NCBI RefSeq assembly: GCF_034653275.1
Contig: NZ_JAYEES010000003.1
Location: forward strand, 1,302,001 to 1,366,000
Reading direction: 5' to 3'
Source of the DNA: Nitrospirillum sp034653275
GTDB lineage: Bacteria; Pseudomonadota; Alphaproteobacteria; Azospirillales; Azospirillaceae
Length of the DNA: 64,000 bases
The notes under the pieces were generated by a model. The model did not search any database. It was given only the letters and a program-made list of their open reading frames with translations, and was not told the origin of the DNA. Shown piece by piece: positions 9,273 to 19,445 of this stretch (position 1 is its first letter; each line of letters starts with the position of its first letter). A program made the position numbers and the translations under genes.

Positions 9273-11024
9273 TTAGTTGATGGTCATGGCCTGCAAAACC
9301 TCGGGGTCGTTGCGGACCACCGGCTTCACCCCCAGCAGGGGTGCCGCCTGCCAGACGATGCGCTGCACCGCGGGGGCGGCGACCCAGCCGGCGGTGGCGA
9401 AGCCGAAGCTCTTCTTGTTGCCATGCGGCTCATCCACCATGACGAACACCACATAGCGCGGATCGTTCATGGGGAAGGCGCCGGCGAAGGAGGTGCGCAG
9501 CGACTTGTGGGCGTAGCCCTTGCCGCTGACCTTCTCGGCGGTGCCGGTCTTGCCGCCCACCAGATAGTCCAGCGTGTCCGCCGCCTTCAGATCACCGGTG
9601 CCGAAGGCCGTCTTGCCCGTGCCCTCGGTCACCACCAGGCGCATGAGCTTGCGCAGGATGGCCGAGGTCTGGGGCGAGATCACACGGGTCTCGGGGATCT
9701 CGGCGTTGGGGTCGCGCTTCAGCAGGGTGGCCGGACGCATGATGCCGCCGTCGACCACGGCGGCCACGGCCGAGGACATCTGGATGGGGCTGACGGAGAT
9801 GCCGTGGCCGAAGGCGACGGTCAGCAGGGTGGTGGGGCGCCAGGGGTTGGGCACCAGCGGGCCGCCGACCTCGGGGATCTCCAGCGACGGGGCCTTCAGC
9901 ATGCCGAAGCGGCCCATGTACTCCCGCTGCACGTCGATGCCGAACTTCTCCGCCATCTTGGCGGAGCCGATATTGGACGACTTGCGAAAGATATCGACCA
10001 CGTCCATCCAGTAATTGACCGGCTCGTCGTCATGGATGGTGAAGCGGCCGATCTTCAGGGGGTGGCTGGTGTCGAAAGTCTCGTGCAGCTTCACCGTGCC
10101 GGTTTCCAAGGCGATGGCGGTGTTCAGGATCTTGAACACCGAGCCCATCTCATAGACGCCCAGGGTGGCGCGGTTGAACTTCGACTCCTCGTGCATTTCC
10201 CCGGGGTTCTGGGGGTCGAAGTCGGGCAGGCTGACCATCGACAGGATTTCGCCCGTCTTGATGTCCATGATCAGGCCGGCGCCGCCGATGGCGTTGAAGT
10301 CCTGGATGGCCTGGGTGATTTCCTTGCGCACGATGTGCTGCAGGCGGACGTCGACGGACAGGCGCAGCGGCTCCGACTGTTCGCGCAGGCGCTTGTCGAA
10401 CGACTGCTCGATACCCATCAGGCCGTTGTTGTCGATGCCGGTCAGGCCGATCAGGTGGGCGGTCAGGCTGCCCTGCGGATAGATGCGGTGCTCCTCCTGC
10501 TGGAAGAACACGCCGGGGATGCCCAGCTTGTTGACCTCGAATTCCTGGCGGGGTGTCAGGTTGCGCTTGATCCAGACGAAGCGCTTGTCGCCCTTCAGGT
10601 CCTTCAGCACCTGGCGATAGTCCAGGTCCGGCAGGGTGGCCACCAGCTTGCGGGCGGCTTCCTCCGCGTCGATCACCAGCTTGGGATCGGCATAGGCGGA
10701 CGCGGTGGCCAGCGAGGTCGCCAGCAGCACGCCGTTGCGGTCGGTGATCTCCGCCCGGGTGACGGGCAGGGGGCGGGCGGTGGTGTTCTCCGCCACCGGC
10801 GGTTCCGCCTCGCGGCTGAACACCATGGTGTCGGCCAGGCGCACGCCGATGGCGCCCAGCACCAAGGCGAACAGGGCGGCCGTCACCACAAGGCGCGACC
10901 GGCCCTGCTCCAAGGCGTGGCTGGTGGGGTTGTTCAGGCGGACCCTGCCTTCCGACCTGGGGGCCTGGATGCGCTCCATGCCCGCGATGTCGAAACCGGT
11001 CAGGGAAAAGGGCGCGTCACTCAT
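9273..11024 (-). CDS. ftsI: Septal peptidoglycan transpeptidase FtsI (PBP3)
   Basis: Class B penicillin-binding protein that crosslinks septal peptidoglycan, working with FtsW. The 583-residue protein has one N-terminal membrane anchor (about residues 43-65), a pedestal domain, and the transpeptidase motifs in order: SxxK as GSVFK, SxN within KSSNIGSAK, and KTG within VGGKTGTAEK. Start ATG at 11024 overlaps the ftsL stop (ATGA). The domain order and operon position distinguish it from other class B PBPs. Confidence 0.96.
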   Translation of the reverse strand: MSDAPFSLTGFDIAGMERIQAPRSEGRVRLNNPTSHALEQGRSRLVVTAALFALVLGAIGVRLADTMVFSREAEPPVAENTTARPLPVTRAEITDRNGVLLATSLATASAYADPKLVIDAEEAARKLVATLPDLDYRQVLKDLKGDKRFVWIKRNLTPRQEFEVNKLGIPGVFFQQEEHRIYPQGSLTAHLIGLTGIDNNGLMGIEQSFDKRLREQSEPLRLSVDVRLQHIVRKEITQAIQDFNAIGGAGLIMDIKTGEILSMVSLPDFDPQNPGEMHEESKFNRATLGVYEMGSVFKILNTAIALETGTVKLHETFDTSHPLKIGRFTIHDDEPVNYWMDVVDIFRKSSNIGSAKMAEKFGIDVQREYMGRFGMLKAPSLEIPEVGGPLVPNPWRPTTLLTVAFGHGISVSPIQMSSAVAAVVDGGIMRPATLLKRDPNAEIPETRVISPQTSAILRKLMRLVVTEGTGKTAFGTGDLKAADTLDYLVGGKTGTAEKVSGKGYAHKSLRTSFAGAFPMNDPRYVVFVMVDEPHGNKKSFGFATAGWVAAPAVQRIVWQAAPLLGVKPVVRNDPEVLQAMTIN

Positions 11025-11719
11025 CGGGCGGCCCCCAGCTTGGCGCTCAGGGTCTGCTCCGCCATCAGGATGGGCTTGGTCTTGGACTTGGCGGCGCTGG
11101 CGGAGGCGAGGGTGACCTTGCCGCCGGTCTTGTCGGCGGCGTCCAGGCTGGCCATTAGGGCGCCGATGCTGTCCACGCGCTCAGGCTGCTTAGCCGCCTT
11201 CACGGTGGGGGCCGGCTTGCCGGCGGTGGCCTTCACCGGGGTGGGCGCCTGCACGTCCGGCGCCTTCAGCGCCACGACCTGGGCCTTGGGCGCGGGCGCC
11301 GGGGCGGCCTGGGCCACGGCGACCTGTACGGCGGGGGCGGCCGGCGCCACGCTGGCGACGTAGGTGGACTCCGGCGCCGGGGCGGCCCCCGGGGCGGGCT
11401 TCGCCTGGTCCGCCGGCGCGCCGGGAACCGGCGCGGGCGCCTCCGGCTTCACCGGCACGGCGGCCAGGGCCACCATCTGCTCCGCCTTGGTGGGGCGCAG
11501 GGTGGAATGCTCGGTCGCCAGCCGCTCCAGCCGGGTGGGATCGTTCAGGTAGGCCCATTCGGCGCGCAGCACCTGGATGGACTGCTGCTCCTGCGCGATC
11601 TGCCGGTTGAGGGAGGCCAGGTGCTCCTGCTCCTCCTGCACGCGATAGCTGGTGTGGTAGAGGATGCCGCTGGCGACGGTGGCGAGGCACAGCCAGACGA
11701 GCGTGGACTTGCCTATCAT
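11021..11719 (-). CDS. ftsL: FtsL-like cell division protein with long Ala/Pro-rich C-terminus
   Basis: Small bitopic divisome protein that normally complexes with FtsB and FtsQ. Start ATG at 11719 (MIGKSTLVWL) overlaps the rsmH stop. A membrane segment occupies about residues 5-22. It is followed by a heptad-like coiled coil (EEQEHLASLNRQIAQEQQS) and the RLERLA segment seen in alphaproteobacterial FtsL. At 232 residues it is roughly twice E. coli FtsL. The extra length is a low-complexity Ala/Pro/Val region and a basic tail. Identification rests on position and topology, because FtsL sequences diverge quickly. Confidence 0.88.
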   Translation of the reverse strand: MIGKSTLVWLCLATVASGILYHTSYRVQEEQEHLASLNRQIAQEQQSIQVLRAEWAYLNDPTRLERLATEHSTLRPTKAEQMVALAAVPVKPEAPAPVPGAPADQAKPAPGAAPAPESTYVASVAPAAPAVQVAVAQAAPAPAPKAQVVALKAPDVQAPTPVKATAGKPAPTVKAAKQPERVDSIGALMASLDAADKTGGKVTLASASAAKSKTKPILMAEQTLSAKLGAAR

Positions 11720-12699
11720 GCTGCTTCTCCCATGGGCCAAGCGGGGGCGTTGGTGCGTTCGGCGGCGCGCAACCGAGCGGATCGGGCGCGCGGATTGTGG
11801 CGAAGTTCGGGTTCGCTGGGGGTAACCCCGCTGCGCCCCAGAAGGCGGAAGGTGGGGGCGGGGCCGCTGTGGGCGGCCGGCATGTGGCGCGACGGCGCGC
11901 CCTCCGACCCGCTGCGCTGGCGCAGGAAGTCCTTCACCCGCCGGTCTTCCAGGGAATGGAAGGAGACGACGGCCAGATGGCCGCCGGGCGCCAGCACCCG
12001 CTCGGCGCCGGCCAGGCCGCGGTCCAGCTCCCCCAGCTCGTCATTCACGTGCAGGCGCAGGGCCTGGAAGCTGCGGGTGGCGGGGTCGATGCCGTCCTTC
12101 TTGGACCGGGGAACGACGCCGCGGATGATGTCCGCCAGCTGCGCCGTCGTCTCGATTCGCGATGCGGCGCGGGCGGCCACGATGGCGCGGGCCACGCGAC
12201 GGGACAGGCGCTCCTCGCCCAGACGCCACAGGATGTTGGCGATGTCGGCCTCGGCGTAGTCGTTGACCACGTCGGCGGCGGTGGGACCGCTCAGGCTCAT
12301 GCGCATGTCCAGCGGGCCGTCGAAGCGGAAGGAGAAGCCGCGCGCCGGGTCGTCGATCTGGGGGGAGGAGACGCCGATGTCCAGCGCCACGCCGTCCACC
12401 GGGCCGATGCCGTGGGCGGCCAGCAGCTCGGCCATGTCGCCGAACCGGCCCTCGATGATGCGCAGGCGGCCGGGGAAACGGGCCAGCAGGGGTTCCGCCC
12501 GCTTGATGGCGGCCGGGTCGCGGTCGATGCCGATGACCTGGCAATCCGCCGCCTCCAGGATGGCGCGGGTATAGCCGCCGGCGCCGAAGGTGCCGTCGAC
12601 ATAGACGCCGCCGTCACGCACGGCCAGGGCCGCCAGCACCTCGGCCAGCAGGACGGAGATATGGACCTGCGGCCCGCTGGTGGTCGCGGTCTCGCTCAC
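11716..12699 (-). CDS. rsmH: 16S rRNA (cytosine-1402-N4)-methyltransferase RsmH
   Basis: SAM-dependent enzyme (formerly MraW) that N4-methylates C1402 in the 16S rRNA decoding region. The 327-residue protein opens with HISVLLAEVL. The SAM-binding motif DGTFGAGGYTRAIL follows near 35-48, then DIGVSSPQID, and the C-terminal VVSFHSLEDRRVK, all family signatures. It is the second gene of the cluster, overlapping mraZ by 4 bp and ftsL by 4 bp. Confidence 0.97.
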   Translation of the reverse strand: MSETATTSGPQVHISVLLAEVLAALAVRDGGVYVDGTFGAGGYTRAILEAADCQVIGIDRDPAAIKRAEPLLARFPGRLRIIEGRFGDMAELLAAHGIGPVDGVALDIGVSSPQIDDPARGFSFRFDGPLDMRMSLSGPTAADVVNDYAEADIANILWRLGEERLSRRVARAIVAARAASRIETTAQLADIIRGVVPRSKKDGIDPATRSFQALRLHVNDELGELDRGLAGAERVLAPGGHLAVVSFHSLEDRRVKDFLRQRSGSEGAPSRHMPAAHSGPAPTFRLLGRSGVTPSEPELRHNPRARSARLRAAERTNAPAWPMGEAA

Positions 12700-13190
12700 T
12701 GCGTACCCCCGCCATTGGATCCGGCCGCCAGGACCGAGTTGGTGCGGGCCAGGATGGTGGACAGCGAGATGTTCTGGGCGCGGCTGCGGTCGCGGCTGGC
12801 GGCTTCATGGGCCGACAGGGCGTCGGGGTCCCAGATCTGGAAGGTGTGGCGGCGGCCGACGAAGGCGGCACCTTCGGTGATGCCGGCGAAGGCCAGGAAG
12901 TTTTCCGGCAGCACGATGCGGCCCTCGGGATCCAGGGCCAGGCGGACGGACCCGCCGAACACCGTGGTCTCGATCAGGTCGCGCATGTCGTCGGGCATGT
13001 TGGGGTTGTCCAGCGCCTCGGACAGGCGATCCATATAGTCGACGCTGCAGGCATCGATGGCGTTGGCCTGCAGGGACCGGAAGACGATCAGCTCCGTCTG
13101 TCCACCAAGGACGCCGCGGAAGGAAGACGGGACTGAAACCCGACCCTTCTTGTCGACCTTGTTCACATATGTGGACAGGAACAAGCCCAT
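12696..13190 (-). CDS. mraZ: Transcriptional regulator MraZ
   Basis: First gene of the division cluster. In E. coli, MraZ binds TGGG direct repeats upstream of its own gene and represses the operon. The 164-residue protein begins MGLFLSTYVNKVDKKGRVSVP and contains two SpoVT/AbrB-like MraZ repeats, each with a DxxGR-type motif (DKKGRVSVP near 13-21 and DPEGRIVLP in the second half). Candidate binding arrays lie 112 bp and about 500 bp upstream. The 3' end overlaps rsmH by 4 bp. Confidence 0.95.
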   Translation of the reverse strand: MGLFLSTYVNKVDKKGRVSVPSSFRGVLGGQTELIVFRSLQANAIDACSVDYMDRLSEALDNPNMPDDMRDLIETTVFGGSVRLALDPEGRIVLPENFLAFAGITEGAAFVGRRHTFQIWDPDALSAHEAASRDRSRAQNISLSTILARTNSVLAAGSNGGGTQ

Positions 13191-13301
13191 CGATCCCCGC
13201 GTCTCCAGCGCCTCCGCGCCCCACCCGATCCGGCACCAGCCCCAGCTTCAGAATGCGTCGCTCGTCCGGGTAAGACCGGATAGGCATGCGCGCCCTGTTT
13301 T

Positions 13302-13346
13302 TGGGTCCATATGGGGTAGCATGGGAACTTATGGGCGTCAATGGGA
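13302..13346 (+). promoter_or_regulatory. mraZ: Five TGGGN boxes at exact 10-bp spacing (MraZ-operator-like)
   Basis: TGGGN occurs at 13302, 13312, 13322, 13332 and 13342, each separated by five bases, so all boxes lie on one helix face. This is the TGGGN-N5 architecture described for MraZ operators, with five boxes rather than the three reported in E. coli. Here TGGG reads on the strand opposite to mraZ, 112-156 bp upstream of its ATG. Autoregulation is inferred from family knowledge. Confidence 0.8.
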
Positions 13347-13362
13347 TGACTCGGCTCAATGC

Positions 13363-13510
13363 TTGTCCACAGGGAGTTTTTCCACAGTTGTGGAAAACGT
13401 TCTTCTTGCGGACGCATCTAAATCGAACGGGTAGGTTCTGGCGCCATATATTCGTGGGTTTCCGCCGAATCTAATAGCCTTCGGATAGGAGATACCTATC
13501 CTGTGGATAA
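13363..13510. promoter_or_regulatory. Cluster of DnaA-box-like sites
   Basis: TTGTCCACA at 13363-13371, TTTTCCACA at 13378-13386 and TGTGGAAAA at 13389-13397 resemble the DnaA consensus TTATCCACA, with one mismatch each. TGTGGATAA at 13502-13510 is a perfect consensus box in inverse orientation. The middle two form a 9-bp-arm inverted repeat with a 2-bp gap. A further inverted repeat, GGATAGG-N5-CCTATCC (13483-13501), directly abuts the perfect box. GANTC methylation-type sites are at 13348 and 13467. DnaA control of the dcw promoter, titration, or a replication origin are all possible. Confidence 0.55.
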
Positions 13511-13691
13511 GGGGGGTCGTCAGGCGGCCGTTAGTGAAACGGCGCCCAAATCTTTTGGATAAGCCACCTTGGTTATTCGGGTGTTGGTTTTAGGCCCAAG
13601 TACTCGTCGGTTCAGGGCCCAGCACCAAATATGGTAAGGGAAAGGTCATAGGCCGCCATATCTAGGCGCCGAGGAAGCTTTCACCGCCCTT

Positions 13692-13797
13692 TCCCATGAA
13701 TTCCCATGCGGCGCCCAAAACCGACCAAAAATCCCATGCCGTCCCATCCCGGCATGGAGTCACTGGATTTGTGACGGGATTTCCCATGCCGTCCCAC
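13692..13797 (-). promoter_or_regulatory. Distal MraZ-box-like pairs (TGGGA-N5-TGGGA, three pairs)
   Basis: On the minus strand, TGGGA-N5-TGGGA pairs lie at plus-strand 13692-13706, 13732-13746 and 13782-13796. The last two are copies of the same 15-mer (TCCCATGCCGTCCCA on plus) exactly 50 bp apart. All boxes keep the same 10-bp phase. They read in the mraZ direction, about 500-600 bp upstream of its ATG, opposite in orientation to the proximal array. Function is inferred. Confidence 0.6.
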
Positions 13798-14132
13798 CTG
13801 CCCGGCCGGCTTGGTCAGCCTGCCGGATGCCGGCGTGTTTCAACCGCGGTCACGGCCGCTTTCATGTCCTGGGTGACTGATGCCGCGCTCCCCGGCGATG
13901 TGTTCCGCGCCCCACCCGCAGGCGTCTTGGGTGATGCGGCGGGGTGGGGAAGGGCGGGTTGGCCCACCCTCTGCGAAGGGATGGCGTGCTTTGAACCCTA
14001 TAATTTTGGCGGGTAAAGCAAACCTATTCCATTGAACCAGTAACAGTGGAGGGTTCGGCGAGCGATGGAAATATAAAATTAAGCAAACAGGTGCGACCAA
14101 TTAGCCCGCGACGGCCTTTGAAGGCGCCAGTG
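13798..14132. other. Intergenic stretch before the histidine kinase
   Basis: No convincing gene or RNA is visible here. The open frames present have neither a plausible ribosome-binding site nor recognisable motifs. The kinase promoter presumably lies in the AT-richer part around 14000-14100. Confidence 0.5.
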
Positions 14133-16346
<2,214 letters not shown>

Positions 16347-16354
<8 letters not shown>

Positions 16355-17303
16355 GCTCTGGAAAGTCCTGGTGGTGGATGATGAGGCGGTGAACCTCCAT
16401 GTGCTGCGGGACATCCTTTCGGCCAACTACGCCCTGGTGTATGCCAAGAGCGGGCAACAGGCGCTGGACGCCGCGCGCAGGCACCGGCCGGATCTGATCT
16501 TGCTGGACATCATGATGCCGGACATGGACGGATATGAGGTTTGCCGCCGCCTGAAGGCCGAGCCTGAGCTGCGCCACATTCCCATCATCTTCGTGTCCGC
16601 CATGGGCACGGTGGAGGACGAGGCCAAAGGGTTTGAGGCCGGCGCTACCGACTACCTCACCAAGCCGATTTCAGCCGCCTTGGTGCGTGCGCGCGTGCGA
16701 ACCCACATCGCCCTTGTCGATCAGGCGTCCATCCTGGACCGACTGTGCGTGGCGGGCGAATACAAGGACCAGGAAACCGGGGGGCATGTGCGGCGGATCG
16801 GCCTTCTTGCCGAGGCGCTGGCCCGCGCCTTGGGCTGGAGCGAAGACGCGTGCCGCGCCATCCGGCTGGCGGCGCCCATGCATGACATCGGCAAGATCGC
16901 CATTCCCGACCGTATCCTGCTCAAGAACGGCAAGCTGGATGCGGAAGAGATGGCCATCATGCGCACCCATCCGGAACGGGGCGCGGCGATCATTGGATCG
17001 AACGGGTCGTCGCTGCTGCGGCTGGCGGCCAGCATCGCGATGACGCATCACGAGAAATGGGACGGAAGCGGCTATCCGCGGGGCCTGACCGGCACCGCCA
17101 TTCCCCTGGAAGGGCGGATCGTCGCCCTGGTGGATGTTTACGACGCCCTGCTGTCCCCCCGGCCTTATAAACCGGCATGGTCCCTGGAGGCGGTCGCCGC
17201 CTATCTCGAGGACCAGGCAGGTTGCCATTTCGACCCCGTGCTGGTTCCGCTGTTTCTGGAGATGGTGGCGGCCACCGGTCCACAGGTGCCGATTATGGAT
17301 TGA
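16347..17303 (+). CDS. Response regulator with HD-GYP phosphodiesterase domain (RpfG-like)
   Basis: Two-domain cytoplasmic regulator of 318 residues. The receiver domain (about 1-125) has VVDDEAVN, the phospho-acceptor in LLDIMMPDMDG, and TKPI. The C-terminal HD-GYP domain has the metal-binding MHDIGKIAIPD, a THPERG segment, and HHEKWDGSGYPRGL, the intact signature of enzymes that hydrolyse cyclic di-GMP. The ATG at 16347 lies inside the end of the kinase gene, so the pair is coupled and probably forms one signalling system that lowers c-di-GMP. Its 3' end converges with the glycan cluster, overlapping by 11 bp. Confidence 0.93.
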
Positions 17304-18092
17304 AGCGTCCGGAAGCGGCGTGGAACAGTTCCTTAAAGATGGAAAGCTTGCCTTTGAAGCCGTTGATCTTCGTCGGCGTCGGCTCACCCACGGGATAGCT
17401 GCGGCGCACCGGAATTTCACAGACGCGATATCCTAGCTGCCCGGCACGCGCCGTCAGATAGAAAAGCAGCTCGTACCGCGAAAAAACGTCGCGGAACGGA
17501 GCCACCCGCGGGTCTGACAGGTAGCGCTTTGAATAGGCACGGAAGCCGTTCGTCGTGTCAGTGAACCAGTGGCGCCCGGCAATGCTGAGCAGCGGCGCGT
17601 GGATCAAGCGATTGCCGATCGTCCGTTCCAGCGGGGTGTTCTCGGCTTTCCCCCCGGGCGGTAGCGTGACCCCTGAACGTAGTCATATCCTTCGTCCAGC
17701 TTGGCGCACATTTGTCGGATGGCCTCGACGCCGTCCTTGCCGTTTCCGTCTATGGTGACGATGCCTTCGTAACCGTCGTTGAGGCACCACGAGTAGGCCA
17801 TGCGCAATTGGGCGCTCAATTTGCCAGGTCCGGTTTTCACCAGCACCGCGCGGACGGGCAGTGTGGAGATGAAGTCGGGGGTGAGGGATCCATCCGTCGA
17901 GCCGCCATCGGCCACGATGACGTCGACAGGCGGTGATTCCGCTGCGATCGCGCGCAACTGCCGCTGGATTTTTGTTCCTTCGTTGATAACCGGAATCACC
18001 AGCGCATACCGATGGCCACGGGGTTTATAAAGATTCGCCTCATAGGAAGGAACTTGCCAGTCATGTACTTGCTGGCTGGACCCAACCCCCAT
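17293..18092 (-). pseudogene. Glycosyltransferase family 2, frameshifted in a C6 run
   Basis: GT-A fold glycosyltransferase transferring a sugar from a nucleotide or polyprenyl donor. The first frame (ATG 18092 to 17604) has ALVIPVINEG, VIVADGGSTDGS, and the DXD-like TIDGNGKDG followed by VQGSRYRPGGK. The second frame (to 17293) has LSIAGRHWFTDTTNGFRAYSK and the family C-terminus. They join if the C6 run at 17650-17655 (G6 in the gene) had seven bases, restoring about 266 residues. This could be a consensus error or slipped-strand switching. It is the last gene of the glycan cluster, 4 bp after the GtrA gene. Confidence 0.8.
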
Positions 18093-18096
18093 TGCT

Positions 18097-18609
18097 TTAC
18101 TCCCCCGAATTGGAATTGATCCCGGCTCGGCGATATACGACCAGGCGGCTAAGCAGGTAATTTATCACGAACGATGCCCCCGCCGCCGCGACCAGCACGG
18201 CAAGATTCATGACGTGGCTGGTTGCCAGCGGGGATATCGCGGCCACCAAGCCGAGACGAACGCCCAGGCCGACCAGGGCCGTCATCAGGTAAAGCGACGC
18301 CCTTTCGGTCGATAGACCGCGTCCGGTTCGCCCAGGGGAGAATGTCCACAGCTCATGTAAAATATAATTGAAAATTGCGCCGGTGATGAAACCCGAGACG
18401 GTGCCTGCGGCAAGGGGAAGATTCGCCACATTGACGATGATGGACGCGACGGTGAGATCGACAATCAAGCCAGCGCCGGTCACCGACGCGAAGCGTATCA
18501 ATTCCGGGGACATAAGGGGCGTTATCCAGGCCATCAGCCGGCCAGGGGCATTATTTCCCGCTGATACAACCCGCGTACCATCTAAAGCCGGCCTTTGAGG
18601 ACGCCTCAA
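18097..18609 (-). CDS. GtrA family membrane protein
   Basis: Small four-helix membrane protein of the GtrA/PF04138 family, which in known systems flips or presents undecaprenyl-linked sugars for surface-glycan decoration. The product has four hydrophobic segments and the family-type FITGAIFNYILHELWTF stretch. The preferred start is a TTG at 18609, with a strong GGAGG ribosome site and a TTGA overlap with the upstream isomerase stop, giving 170 residues. ATGs at 18534 and 18513 are alternatives nearer the conserved start. It neighbours two GT2 genes, the classic GtrA-GtrB partnership. Confidence 0.82.
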   Translation of the reverse strand: MRRPQRPALDGTRVVSAGNNAPGRLMAWITPLMSPELIRFASVTGAGLIVDLTVASIIVNVANLPLAAGTVSGFITGAIFNYILHELWTFSPGRTGRGLSTERASLYLMTALVGLGVRLGLVAAISPLATSHVMNLAVLVAAAGASFVINYLLSRLVVYRRAGINSNSGE

Positions 18610-19445
18610 CGTAGCCCCTCCCGATCTGCGGCCGCCGTTAGCAAGCCAACGGAGACCTCAAGCGTTTCCAGCGCATTAGGTGCCGCCTTCATTTCAATCG
18701 AAACCGCGCGATCATAACCAATGCCTTTCAACGCCGCGAACACGGCGCGCGCGTCTTTTTCATTCGTGGGGGCGGGCGCGAGATTCGCGGAGGAGATGTG
18801 GACGTGCGAAATGTGCTCCGCCGCGTCTTGCGCAAATGCCGCGACTAGATGAAAAGCATCATTCATATAAAGCGCGCCGACGTCGAAATTAAAACTCACC
18901 GCCGCGTGACCAATGTGACGGACAACCTTCAGAGTTTCCTCGAAGGTCGTCATGAAATTTGTGCCGTACGCGACGGCGTTGGGCTCCAGCGCGATATGGA
19001 CGCCGTGTGTTGCGGCCAGGTCGCCGAGAGGGCGGAAAACGTCCCCCACGATCGTGAGCGCGTCTTCCTGCGGAAGACCGGGCGGAATGACACGCTGTTT
19101 TGGTGAGCCGAAGACCACGTTGGCAATGCCCAGCCGACCCGCCAGCTCAATGGCCCGGACCAATCCTTGCTCTAGACGTTGCCTTCCGGCCGGCGCCCCG
19201 AACAGGTCGGCCCCTTCGACGCCGAACAGAAGCGACTGCATGGAAACCAGTTGCAGCCCGAAGCGGTCGAGTTCCGCCAAGCGCGCCGTGACCGCGTCCC
19301 GTGCCGGTGTGAACACGTCGGCTTCTTCCGCGAACAAGAGGCCGGGCGCGATCTCAAGCCCGGCGATGCCATGGTCGCGTAAAATGGCGTAGGCCTCCAG
19401 GCGCTGGAGATACGACCATGCAATGTTGGAAACGGCGAGTTTCAT
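18606..19445 (-). CDS. Sugar phosphate isomerase/epimerase-type TIM-barrel protein
   Basis: Predicted cytoplasmic xylose-isomerase-like TIM barrel (AP endonuclease 2 / PF01261 family), 279 residues from ATG 19445. It begins MKLAVSNIAWSY and contains GIAGLEIAPGL. Metal-ligand-like positions include HIALEPNA, FNFDVGALYM, SHVHISS and VSIEMK. The substrate is unknown; the context suggests a sugar or sugar nucleotide for surface glycan. The start overlaps the SDR stop (ATGA) and the stop overlaps the GtrA TTG, so the three are translationally coupled. Confidence 0.82.
   Translation of the reverse strand: MKLAVSNIAWSYLQRLEAYAILRDHGIAGLEIAPGLLFAEEADVFTPARDAVTARLAELDRFGLQLVSMQSLLFGVEGADLFGAPAGRQRLEQGLVRAIELAGRLGIANVVFGSPKQRVIPPGLPQEDALTIVGDVFRPLGDLAATHGVHIALEPNAVAYGTNFMTTFEETLKVVRHIGHAAVSFNFDVGALYMNDAFHLVAAFAQDAAEHISHVHISSANLAPAPTNEKDARAVFAALKGIGYDRAVSIEMKAAPNALETLEVSVGLLTAAADREGLR

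Noticed and set aside
8286..11363. 1025-codon plus-strand frame opposite murE and ftsI
   Set aside because: Same antisense artefact. The opposite strand carries full-motif MurE and FtsI.
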